A stretch of DNA of 11,039 nt, from positions 1-11,039 of the forward strand of contig JAICQC010000121.1 in the NCBI GenBank assembly GCA_025938055.1, given 5' to 3'. Below, piece after piece: positions 1-8,300 of the stretch; the first letter of the stretch is position 1, and the number at the start of each line of letters is the position of its first letter. A program made the translations under genes and the position numbers. The notes below the pieces were generated by a model. That model made no database searches, had not been told where the DNA came from, and saw nothing but the letters and a program-made list of their open reading frames with translations. Origin of the DNA: Anaerolineales bacterium (GTDB taxonomy: Bacteria > Chloroflexota > Anaerolineae > Anaerolineales > Villigracilaceae).

Positions 1-244
1 CCACGCCGAACAACAGGTCGGCGAGCGGTGCATCCTTGCTGAGCACCGCCCTGTTCAACACGGAACCGGCATCGCCGCTTTGCAGGAAGACGACCTGTGC
101 GTTGTTGGCAGCTTCAAATGATTTGACTACCTCTTCACTGATTGCAAACGAATCGTGCGTCATGATCGTGATGGTCTGAGGCTCACTTGATTGAGGCGCA
201 CAGGCGGCAAGAATCAAGAGAAGTACGAATAAAGCGTATTTCAT
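1..244 (-). CDS. thiB: Thiamine ABC transporter substrate-binding lipoprotein, N-terminal part (runs off window)
   Basis: About 81 residues are visible, from the ATG at 244 to the window edge. Residues 1-15 form a lipoprotein signal peptide: a short basic start, a hydrophobic run, and the lipobox LAAC with Cys15 as the lipid-anchored residue. The mature part begins with a beta strand and the phrase TIMTHDSFAIS, then an SFEAAN helix, a QSGDAGSVLNRAVL stretch and ADLLFGV. This order matches the N-lobe of TbpA/ThiB-type thiamine-binding proteins (in E. coli, YTYDSF and later ADVVLG). Its role would be to capture thiamine outside the membrane and hand it to an ABC permease, whose genes should follow beyond position 1. 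A Shine-Dalgarno-like AAGGAAA lies about 5 bases before the ATG. It starts 13 bases after thiN, in the TPP-riboswitch unit, which supports thiamine rather than iron or another ligand. The C-terminal lobe is not visible. Confidence 0.85.
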   Translation of the reverse strand, partial: MKYALFVLLLILAACAPQSSEPQTITIMTHDSFAISEEVVKSFEAANNAQVVFLQSGDAGSVLNRAVLSKDAPLADLLFGV

Positions 245-257
245 ATTTTCCTTTCGT

Positions 258-896
258 TCAAACGCGGCGGTGAACGACAAGCAGCAAGCCCGATCCAATG
301 GAAACGGAAGCAGTCTCGCCAAGCATCTCGTTGCTGACGCCGCGCGTTTTATCGGGGTAGAGAGTTTCTTTGCGGAGTGGCCACTTAAGATTTTCGGTCT
401 GAACTTCTGTGACCGCGCCCTGCCAGGGAATCAATGAAACAAGATCGCCGCTGCGTCCGTGGACGTGAACCTGATCACGACAAAGGAGGATTTCCTCTAC
501 TCCATCATCCAGTCTGGCGTCGAAAGTTGAAAGTCGAAGGTTGGAAAGAAGGGCGATGTTGGCAAGGGTTTGATCCAGCCTTCCGCCAAGTGCGGCAACG
601 ATGATAACCTGCGCAGGCTTCAGCTCGATGGCACGGCTGATGGCAAGCTCAAGGTCAGTCTCGTTCTTATCGTGAGAGAATGATTCGATCGAAACACCAT
701 CTTCTTTAAGTTTCCGCAGCTGTTCCCGGTCGGCAGAGTCCATATCGCCAATGATGAGGTCCGGTGTGAGGTCGAGCGCCAGTGCATGACGCGTACCGCC
801 ATCCGCACAGATGATGTAATCACCGCGCTGAATGAGGAAACGGGCTTTGTCGAGGTCGGGAAGTTCGCCGTTGGCGAAAATCACAATGCAGTTCAT
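258..896 (-). CDS. thiN: Thiamine pyrophosphokinase (thiamine diphosphokinase)
   Basis: The 212-residue protein has the normal length for this family and carries its motifs in order: ADGG near residue 31, IIGDMDS near 48-54, the acidic DKNETDLE near 76-83, GGRLDQTLAN near 104-113, and near the C-terminus RGVSNE. In the known family these build the ATP/Mg2+ site and the thiamine pocket at the dimer interface. The enzyme transfers pyrophosphate from ATP to thiamine, giving TPP and AMP in the cytoplasm. It follows a TPP riboswitch and precedes a thiamine-binding lipoprotein, so it fits a salvage unit: import, then activation. The start is the only in-frame ATG before a stop codon at 948-950 and gives the expected MNCIVIFANGE beginning. 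There is no convincing Shine-Dalgarno sequence before it. A three-codon ATG...TAA frame (902-913) ends 5 bases upstream, and a strong hairpin sits at 930-969. Function is assigned with high confidence. Confidence 0.95.
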   Translation of the reverse strand: MNCIVIFANGELPDLDKARFLIQRGDYIICADGGTRHALALDLTPDLIIGDMDSADREQLRKLKEDGVSIESFSHDKNETDLELAISRAIELKPAQVIIVAALGGRLDQTLANIALLSNLRLSTFDARLDDGVEEILLCRDQVHVHGRSGDLVSLIPWQGAVTEVQTENLKWPLRKETLYPDKTRGVSNEMLGETASVSIGSGLLLVVHRRV

Positions 897-929
897 AGTA
901 GTTATGTTTTCATGGTGCTTCGTCTGCGG

Positions 930-969
930 GCTGACGAACAGGCGACGCTAAAGCGCCAACCTGTTCAGC
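930..969 (-). repeat. Hairpin-forming inverted repeat in the thiN leader
   Basis: GAACAGG (936-942) and CCTGTTC (960-966) pair perfectly. Outer bases (930-934 with 965-969) can extend the stem to about 10 pairs with a 3-base bulge, and a GC-rich inner stem can form in the loop. It lies between the attenuator terminator and the thiN start codon. No T-run follows in the direction of transcription, so it is not a typical intrinsic terminator. It may protect the 5' end of read-through mRNA or affect translation of thiN; this is inference. Confidence 0.5.
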
Positions 970-980
970 GCGAAGCTGCA

Positions 981-1006
981 AAGAAAAATCCTCCAGGGCG
1001 GAGGAT
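981..1006 (-). terminator. Intrinsic terminator of the TPP riboswitch expression platform
   Basis: On the minus strand, ATCCTCC (1006-1000) and GGAGGAT (994-988) form a perfect 7-bp stem with a 5-base loop, followed directly by the T-rich stretch TTTTCTTT (about 988-981). It sits about 20 bases after the TPP aptamer and 85 bases before thiN. When TPP holds the aptamer's 3' strand, this hairpin can form and stop transcription before thiN. The left arm and loop are complementary to the aptamer's 3' end (see the antiterminator entry), so it is a conditional terminator. Confidence 0.88.
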
Positions 1007-1036
1007 GATGGATTGCAAGTATATGTTCCCTCCGCC
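997..1036 (-). promoter_or_regulatory. Predicted antiterminator pairing of the TPP riboswitch
   Basis: The last conserved strand of the aptamer reads GGCGGAGG (1036-1029). It is exactly complementary over 8 bases to CCTCCGCC (1004-997), which is the left arm plus loop of the terminator hairpin; one extra G-U pair is possible. The two pairings exclude each other. Without TPP the 3' strand of the aptamer would pair with the terminator's left arm and let polymerase continue into thiN. With TPP bound this strand stays in the aptamer and the terminator forms. The complementarity is seen directly; the switching is inferred from the known way thi-box riboswitches work. Confidence 0.8.
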
Positions 1037-1112
1037 AGCATGATCTGGATCAGGTAATTCGGGTTGAGCGCGGCTCGCTCCTCTCAGTCCCGCAGCGTGG
1101 GACACCCCGTTG
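1027..1112 (-). promoter_or_regulatory. TPP riboswitch aptamer (thi-box)
   Basis: Read on the minus strand, the conserved thi-box blocks appear in order: GGGGTG (1108-1103), a P3 stem GTCCC/GGGAC, CTGAGA (1087-1082), ACCCG (1064-1060), ACCTGATC (1055-1048), CATGCTGGCG, and the closing GAGGGA (1032-1027). The GGGGT/ACCC pairing of P2 is intact. Compared with E. coli thiM, the stem CTGG/CCAG is present in swapped form as CCAG/CTGG (1048-1045 with 1038-1035), a compensatory change that keeps the pairing. An extra GC-rich hairpin (GAGCG/CGCTC) is inserted between CTGAGA and ACCCG, where thi-box RNAs vary. P1 is not obvious from the bases next to the core and may be short. The aptamer binds thiamine pyrophosphate and switches off the thiN-thiB unit downstream. 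Confidence 0.96.
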
Positions 1113-1125
1113 AATTGTTCTTACA

Positions 1126-1153
1126 ACTATACTCTACTTTTGGAGGATGTCAA
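1126..1153 (-). promoter_or_regulatory. Sigma-70-type promoter for the riboswitch-thiN-thiB unit
   Basis: The minus strand carries a perfect -35 box TTGACA (1153-1148), a 16-base spacer, and TATAGT (1131-1126) as -10 box, one mismatch from consensus. The predicted transcription start is near 1119, only about 10 bases before the first conserved thi-box base. That spacing is what a riboswitch leader needs, and it supports thiN being transcribed separately from the hydrolase gene upstream. Confidence 0.85.
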
Positions 1154-1184
1154 TTCGAAAATAGCCACGCTTCGTCTGCGATCG

Positions 1185-1200
1185 TGCTGCCTGGGCAGCA
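1185..1200 (-). repeat. Short perfect inverted repeat after the hydrolase gene
   Basis: TGCTGCC and GGCAGCA form a perfect 7-bp palindrome with a 2-base centre (realistically a 6-bp stem with a 4-base loop). It begins 11 bases after the hydrolase stop codon, where a terminator would be expected, but no T-run follows in the direction of transcription. It could be a weak or factor-assisted 3' end of the signalling operon, or an mRNA-stabilising hairpin. Only the palindrome itself is certain. Confidence 0.4.
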
Positions 1201-1210
1201 TTCACTCCGC

Positions 1211-1996
1211 TCAGCGGACGCGGCGGCGCCACTCTTCTTTCATCTGCAATTCGCGCGGGCTTAAGCCTGAATCCAGCGCCAGGAAGTCGGTGAGCAGACG
1301 GTTAAATCGGGTCGCCTCGTCGATCATCGGGAAATGACCCGAACCGTCCAACTCGATCTGGTGAGTCATTGACGAAAGGGAATATTCGCCGTTAGGTGTG
1401 GTAATCGCGGGGTCCTTATCACCATATACCAGCAGACAGGGAATATTCAAGGCGCGGAAACTGCTGAAAATATTGTTTGTCTGCAATCCAACCATGGAGT
1501 CGGCAATCGCCTTGACATCTGCCTTGGAGGCATCCGACAGGGCAGTGGTCGCTTCGGGAGTGCGGCTGGACAGCCAATCGGTCAGATCGACCAGTGTCGT
1601 CGCCGACCGCAAGCGTGCGTTGACTGCCTGGTAATCCAGCGGGCAGCCGATCGCCATCACGCGATCCACGCTCTGGGGGAAGCGGGTGGCAAAGGTCATA
1701 CCGACCAGCCCGCCCAGTCCGTGACCCACCAGCGCAATCTTGCCAATTCCCATCTCGTGCAGGAAGCGGTCGAGCAGGCTTGCCTGTTGTTCAAGCGCAT
1801 AATTCAGTTTGTTATGCGTCGTTTCTCCAAAGCCCCACAGGTCCAGCGCATAGGCGCGATAGGAGGTCGAGGTGACCTGCATGGCATTGATCCAGTACCG
1901 CCATGAGCCAACCCAGCCATGCAGGAAGATGACCGGGCGGCCGCGTCCCAGCACCTCGTAATGCACAATGGAACTGTCGAGGAGAATTGCGCTCAA
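1211..1996 (-). CDS. Alpha/beta-hydrolase-fold protein lacking the nucleophile serine
   Basis: The 261-residue protein has the usual length and layout of a single-domain alpha/beta hydrolase. HGWVGSWRYW (26-35) is the oxyanion-hole loop, YALDLWGFGET (49-59) follows beta-strand 4, GDKD (192-195) supplies the acid D195, and GSGHFP holds the catalytic His221. At the nucleophile elbow the expected G-x-S-x-G reads GHGLG (91-95), so Gly93 replaces serine. Classical ester or epoxide hydrolysis is therefore unlikely, while fold and pocket appear complete. The start is a TTG codon; the next candidates, GTG at residue 11 and ATG at 39, would remove core strands. The TTG lies 3 bases after the receiver stop codon, in the same reading frame, with GGAAAG about 8 bases upstream, so translation is probably coupled. 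As last gene of a kinase operon it may bind a small molecule or a partner protein, comparable in position to RsbQ next to the PAS protein RsbP; that role is inference. Confidence 0.85.
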   Translation of the reverse strand: MSAILLDSSIVHYEVLGRGRPVIFLHGWVGSWRYWINAMQVTSTSYRAYALDLWGFGETTHNKLNYALEQQASLLDRFLHEMGIGKIALVGHGLGGLVGMTFATRFPQSVDRVMAIGCPLDYQAVNARLRSATTLVDLTDWLSSRTPEATTALSDASKADVKAIADSMVGLQTNNIFSSFRALNIPCLLVYGDKDPAITTPNGEYSLSSMTHQIELDGSGHFPMIDEATRFNRLLTDFLALDSGLSPRELQMKEEWRRRVR

Positions 1997-1999
1997 AAG

Positions 2000-2374
2000 T
2001 TACTTTCCAAACTTCACAAGAATCGCTTTCACACGGGTCGTCAATTGATCGGGGGCAAACGGTTTTAGCAGATACTCCTCTGCGCCAGCCTCCAGCCCCT
2101 GCTGGATTTCGCTCTCCTGTCCTCTTGCGGTCAGAAAGACCACAGGTATATCTCGAAGAACAGGATCCGCTTTCATTGCTTTGCAGGCTTCATAACCGGT
2201 CATGCGCGGCATGCGAACATCCATGATGATCAGGTCGGGGCTGACCTGAGGCGCCAGCGCAACCGCTTCCTCTCCATTGGTCGCAACGAACACTTCGTGC
2301 CCGGCGAACCGCAGGGTAAAAGCGACCAGGTCGCGGATATCACGTTCATCTTCTGCAATCAAAATCTTCGCCAT
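2000..2374 (-). CDS. Single-domain response regulator (CheY/Spo0F-like receiver)
   Basis: The 124 residues are one receiver domain with no output domain. All key positions are present: the acidic pair E8-D9, phosphoacceptor D52 in LIIMDVRMP, T82 in FLTA, and K104 in LLKPF. It ends a few residues after the last helix. The start is taken at 2374, giving MAKILIAEDE and a GAGGA-type ribosome site just upstream; a longer frame up to 2440 would only add residues unlike any receiver, encoded within the kinase gene. It begins 7 bases after the stop of the giant kinase and is its most likely phosphorylation partner. Lacking an output domain, it must act by protein contact, as a phosphorelay intermediate, or as a phosphate sink. 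The next gene follows after 3 bases in the same frame. Confidence 0.95.
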   Translation of the reverse strand: MAKILIAEDERDIRDLVAFTLRFAGHEVFVATNGEEAVALAPQVSPDLIIMDVRMPRMTGYEACKAMKADPVLRDIPVVFLTARGQESEIQQGLEAGAEEYLLKPFAPDQLTTRVKAILVKFGK

Positions 2375-2381
2375 TGAATCC

Positions 2382-5300
2382 TCATTGTCTTTCGTAGATG
2401 GGCAACGTGAAAGAGAACGTACTGCCATCACCCGGTACACCCGAACTCTTCATCCAGATGCGTCCCTTATGCATTTCGACAATTTGCTTCACGATGGAAA
2501 GCCCCAGCCCAGTACCCGGTGTCGCCAGCACCAGCGGGTGTTCACCGCGATAAAACCGCTCGAACACGCGCGCCTGGTCCTCGAGCGAGATGCCCACACC
2601 GTTGTCCTTCACATCCACCTGGACTTCCTTGCCACCGTTGGGGGTATGGATGCGTACATTGATAGTCCCGTTCTCGGGAGTATAGTGGTAGGCATTGTCC
2701 ACGAGATTACCCAGGATCTGGCGAACACGCTCTACATCGCCAAAGACATGCGGAAGTTTCTTCGGCGCATCCAACGAGAGCGCCATAGGTCTGTTCTCTT
2801 CCTGCGAACGACGCAGCACATCGCCGATGACGTCCTCGGCGATCTCGCGCAGATCGAGTGCTTGGGGCGAGAGAGTCACGCGCCCCGATTCGATCCGGGA
2901 GACATCCAGCAGATCGTTGACCAGAATATTGAGGCGTTCCGTATTGTTCTTGATGATATTCAGGAAGTGGGTCTGGTTCTCGTTGACCGCACCCGCTGCG
3001 CCCATCAGAAGCACATCCACATAGCCGCGAATGGACGTCATGGGCGTGCGGAGCTCGTGGCTGACTGTCGCGACGAATTCAGACTTTAGCCTGTCCACTT
3101 CCACCTCGTGCGTGATGTCACGGAAAATGGAAACGGTACCCAGGAAGTCATTTTGGAAGATGACCGGCGCGAGGTGCACCAGCACAATACGACCGTTTTC
3201 CAGGTCCAATTGTTCCGCGAACGTATCGCCCGGTTCATACGAAATGGGACCTTCAGACCAGTTCCGAATCGTCTCCATCCATGTGCTGGCAGATTTTCCG
3301 AACAGCCCGCCGAAGACATCCAGCGATTGACCAATCACGCGTCCCGGCTCCAGATCAAGGATCTGCGCCGCGGACTGGTTGAGGAACGAAATGCGATTAT
3401 TGGGACCCGTGACCAGTACCCCATCTGCAACGGCTTCCAGGATTGCCTGCGAGCGGCTGGCGTCCTCCTGTTCACGACGCAGCATGCTTCCCAGGCGCTC
3501 TGCCTGGTCGCGGATGAGTTCATATAAATGGGCATTGTTGATGGAGACAGCCACCTGCCCCGCAATGGCTTTGACCATATTCAAAAGCTCGGGACTGAAG
3601 TAATTCGGTTTGCGGTGGAAGACCATCAACACACCGATCACATCCTCGGCAACCAGCAGCGGCATGGCAATCGCGCTTCTGTGTTCACGAGAGGAGGCGC
3701 TCGTCTTCACCCAGCGGGTGTCATCAAACAGGTCATGAATGAGAGCGGGCTCACGGCGCTCCACCACCCAGCCAGCCAGCCCTTCGCCGATCTTAAGTCG
3801 GAAGCCGCGTCCCTCCGCCGCGACCTTGTCGGTGAGGTAACCATAGCCCGCCCGGTAGTGCAAGAGATTATCGTCGGCATTGAGCAGCATGATCGTTCCC
3901 TGCTCGGCACCGATCGCGTCGTTGAGCAGCGCCAGCGTGCGGTTCAAGGCACGGTCCAGGTCGAGGCTCGAGGAGACTTCTGTGAGAATGCGCAGCAAGG
4001 TCTCTGTGTTTTGCTGTTCACGCTGCAACTGCGCTGTCCGTTCAACCACGCGCATTTCTAATTCGCGCGCCAGGCGCTCCGTTTCATTGAACAAGCGTCC
4101 GTTCTGGATGGCGACCGCCGCCTGGTTTGCCAGCGTGCTGAGGATCTGCAGGTCATCTTCTGTGTAGACGTTCGAATGATAGCTTTGCGCGGAAAGCATA
4201 CCAATCGTTCTTCCGCTCAAGGTCATGGGCACCGCCAGGATGGACAGCGGGGTATCTGCCTTCCCATAGACCACGCTATCCATCTCTTCCACCGTTTCGG
4301 CGCCCTGCAGCAGCATGGGCTGCCCTGAGGAAATGACCTGGCCGCTCAAGCCCTGATCGCGCGGGATGCGGGTGATCGGTGCGCGCTTGTCTTCATCCAC
4401 CAGATAAACACCTTCGATCTCATTGGTCTCTTCATCCAACAGACTGATGACAAACGACTCGACCGGCATCAATCGCTGGGCAGCTTTGTGGACAGCCACA
4501 TAGATCTGCTCCGGATCAAGGTTGGTACTGACCTGGTAGCTCGCTTGATTCAGAACGGAGAAACGCGCTGCCGTCGAAAGCGTGGACTGGTACAACCGTG
4601 CATTCTCCAGCGCAATCGAAGCCTGGTTGGTCAGCGTGCGCGCAAGTTCGATCTCTGTCAGGCTAAAACGGACTGCCCGGTTCTGATGGATGAAAATCAG
4701 CGCACGCAGGTTGGCACTGCTCACAAGCGGCAGAATCAGCAGCGACTTCGTCTCTTTGCCCAGCAGGTTGTTCAATGAAGCCAGGTCTGATTCCGCGCTG
4801 ACGTTATCGGTGGTGAACACGCCCAGCGACTCCTGTAATCGCTGGAAAATCGGCGCCTCCGGCAATTGCTGTGGAAGCCGGCTGTTGGGCTGCGGCAGGG
4901 CATATTTCCAGATGGCATTGCCGCGCTCGAGCACGACCACCGAGGCGCTGGCCGCATTCAACGCGTCGATCAGTTCCTGGGCGGTCAGTTGCAGGATTTT
5001 GTCCTCGTCGAGCAAGCCACTCAAGGCAGACGAGAATCGATTCAGGAGGCCCAGGCGCTGTGAGCGCTGATCCAGTTCCGTGGCGCGGCTCAGGCTTTCC
5101 TTGAATAGACGGGCATTTTCCAATGCCACAGCTGCCTGGCTGGCAAAGGTGGTTCCCACCTGCAAGTGTTCTCGGTTATAGAAATGTGACTGCCATTTCT
5201 CAAGTGCAAGTACACCGATCACTTCATTCTTGGAAATAAGCGGCACTCCCAACCAGGAGAGGCGCGGCGCTTCCAGTGGCGGGAAGCGAGGATCCTGACG

Positions 5301-8300
5301 CACATCGCCGACCAGGATTCCCTGCCCGGTACGGATCATTTCCTTGAAAAGGGTGCTGTCCTCCACGGCAATGGTCAAGCCGAGGCGGCGTTCCATATCC
5401 GGGAAACCGCGTGCCGCAGAAACGACCAATCGGTCTTTTTCACGCAGCCATAGGGTGGCGGTGTCGTAACGAATAACCGGTTCCAGTTGATCGAGGAGAG
5501 ATGCAATCAGTTGATTGCTTTCCAGGCTTGCTGTGAAGGTTGTCGCCGCGTTGGTAAGCGCTTCCAGCTGCGCGGCTCGTTCCTGTGTTGTTTGCACCAG
5601 CCGCACGTTTTGAAGCGATAGCCCAACCTGCTGCGAGAGGGAAAGCAACAGGGTTTCGTCTTCGGGAGTAAAAGCGCCAGGCGTATTGAAATTATCGAGC
5701 ACGAGGACGCCCACCGATTGTTCGCCCAACTGGATCGGGATGAGCAGACTCGAAACAGGTAGACGCCCGCCAGTTGCCTGCCGGTAGAGCAATAATCCTT
5801 CGGTTGAAAAGACATAGTCACGCGTGAATTGCACTTCATCCACGCGCATCGGACGCTTCGACTCAAACACCTGCCCCGGCAGCGATTCACCCGGACGATA
5901 GCCAATGCGTTTCATCGTTTCATTATCTGCGTAGCCCGACACAGCCTTCGGCACCAACTGACTCGAGGGTTCGTCCCAGACCAGCACCACGCCCGCGTGT
6001 GCCGCATACAGGGCACGTCTGGCGCTTTCAAGCAGAGCCCGAACGATGCGCTCTGGATCGAGCCCGCGCAACTGGCGGCTGAAGTCGAGCAAAAGGTTGA
6101 CCTCCTGCAGGCGGCGGCGTGTCTCGTTCAGCAGGGAGATATTTTGCAGAATCACGGATGTCTGCCGCGCGATCTGGTGGTACACCTGCAGGTCCTCATC
6201 GGTAAACGAAGGCATCGGCTCCGGGCTGACAGCCAGCATCGCGGCAACCGCCTTCTTGTCGATCTTGATGGGCAGGCAGATGAGCGACTTGACGCGCAGC
6301 GCGGAGAGCAGGGGTGTGTCGCGCCATTCCAGGTCCTCGTCCAGATTCGAGATCAGGATGGCTTCGCCGCTTTGCAAACAAGCCCGCAGCGGATTCCGTT
6401 GCCCAAACAGCGCCTCCGGGCTGGTGGCGCGCGGTACGTTCCCGAGCACATGGATGAGCCGCGGACCCTCGTGCGTTGCTTCTGCCACCATCGCCACCGA
6501 CATGCCCAACTGTGTGAGCGTCTCGCGTCCCAGAGCCTGCAACGCGGAAGAGGCATCCAACTGTCGGCTCACTGACTCGGTGATGGCAAGCCCGGCTCGA
6601 ACGCGTTGACTGCGTTGATTCAAGTTTTGGATGGCAATGGTCTGGTCCAGGTCCTTGCGCAGGAGAATGGGCAGATCGTTTTGCGTGAGGCTGATGAGTC
6701 GCTGCTGTCTTTGCATTCCAGAGTTCAGCGAATCCACTTTTGAGCGGAGTTCGGTGAAACGCAAATGGTTGGCAATCACAAGAGAGGCTTGCGCGGCGAA
6801 CGACTCGAGTGCTTCAATCGTGGCGCGGTCGGGGCGCAGGCCATCGCGCGGTGCATCAAAACTGATCAGACCCAGCGGAGCGCCCTGTTCATCTTCGAGC
6901 GGTGTGATCAAAAAGTCATCGGGGTCCCAGGTATCTGAGGACTTTCCCGTCCTATTCGCGAGATCCAGGGTGACCATGTGAACATCCGCCGGGATAATGG
7001 GCGCCTCATCGACCGGGATGAAATAGGAACGGCTGATGCGGAACTGCGGCTTGAGCATCTGGAGAATGCTCGTTAGTGGCTGCTTGCGCGACATCAACTC
7101 ATTCAAGGTTTCGGGAGGAAAACCTACTCCAGCGATGCGACGCAGCAAGCCTGTTTCCCGTTCATAAATGCTGATCAACACTGCCTGGAAGGGAGTTGCT
7201 TCTCGAACGCTGTTGGCGATGATCCGCAACGACTGGTCAAGCGGTTGTTCAAAGTTCAGGACGTGGCTGACCTCGGTAAACTTGGTCAGCGCTTCAGCTC
7301 GGCGGCGTAAAAATTCGGTATGCTGGCGTTGTTCCTGGTAGCGCCGCACATTTCCGAGCGCAACCGCAGCCTGCGAGGCAAGCGTTTGTATGACTTCAAG
7401 AGCCGCCTGGTCGAAAAACCCCGGACGCCCCGAATGCAAGTGAATCAACCCGGCTGTCCTCCCCTGGCTGAGAATGGGAACGATCAGGGCTGACCGAACG
7501 CCATCATGGATAGGCGCGTCGTCACTCAATAAATAGTCAGCAATCAACTGTGGGTCGCCGGTCTCGATTGCCTTTTGATCAAGCGGTGAAAACGTTTTGG
7601 GGAGAGGGCAGCCGAGGGAAAGTGTAACAGGCGGCGGGTAGGAGGTTGAGTCCGTATCAAAGAGCAGAATTGCCCCACACTCCGCCCGGGTCGTCCGCAG
7701 ACTTTCATCACGCACCACGTCGAGGAGAGATGGCAAGTCCACCATCGAATTGAGTTCCCGGCTGACGCGCGCGATCGAAACCAGTTGTTCCACGCGGCGC
7801 CGGAGGCTCTCATCGGTTTGGGAGGAGCGCGTCTCATTTTCGATAGCGGCTGCCAATTGGCCTGCTGCCGTGGATATCACTTGCAGGTCATACGTGTTGA
7901 AAAATTCCGTTTTACGGCTTCCCAGCATGAGCTCGCCCAGGCTGCGGTCATGGACGACCAGCGGAACGATAATCGCTGATTCCACTTGAAGGATATTGAC
8001 CAGCGGCCTGTAGACTGGCAGAATGTTGCGGTCAAAACTTAAGCGCCCTGAAAGATAAGGTTTTTGGCTGCCGGAGACCGTGTGCCGGTATTGAGGATCT
8101 TCCACATGCAGACGCGCCAGGGCATCTATTGCCTCCTCAGAGGCGCCCACGACCGAGTCGCGGTGCAAACGCAATTCACCGATCTGTTCATCCACGAGAA
8201 AGATTGCCGCCAGGTCACTTTGAAAGAGGTGGGCTAGTTCCTGAGCAGAAAAGCGCAGGACTTCATCCAGTGTCGCGGTGGAGGCAGCCAGACTCGCAAT

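Noticed and set aside
786..1043. An 85-residue plus-strand frame across the thiN start and leader
   Set aside because: It runs antisense through thiN, the terminator and part of the TPP aptamer, which are far better supported.
1185..1200. Palindrome after the hydrolase as an intrinsic terminator
   Set aside because: The stem is perfect but there is no T-run on the minus strand after it, so it is listed only as an inverted repeat.
2375..2440. Upstream extension of the single-domain receiver to 2440
   Set aside because: It lies inside the kinase's last codons and adds non-receiver residues; the start at 2374 gives a standard receiver N-terminus with a ribosome site.
2277..3089. A 270-residue open frame on the plus strand
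   Set aside because: It lies antisense to the kinase core and receiver, whose motifs are unmistakable on the minus strand. Its translation has no recognisable domain and is rich in His and Arg, as expected from reverse reading of this coding DNA.
5829..6575. A 248-residue open frame on the plus strand
   Set aside because: It is antisense to GAF domains 6 and 7 of the kinase, shows no motif or ribosome site, and has shadow-type composition.
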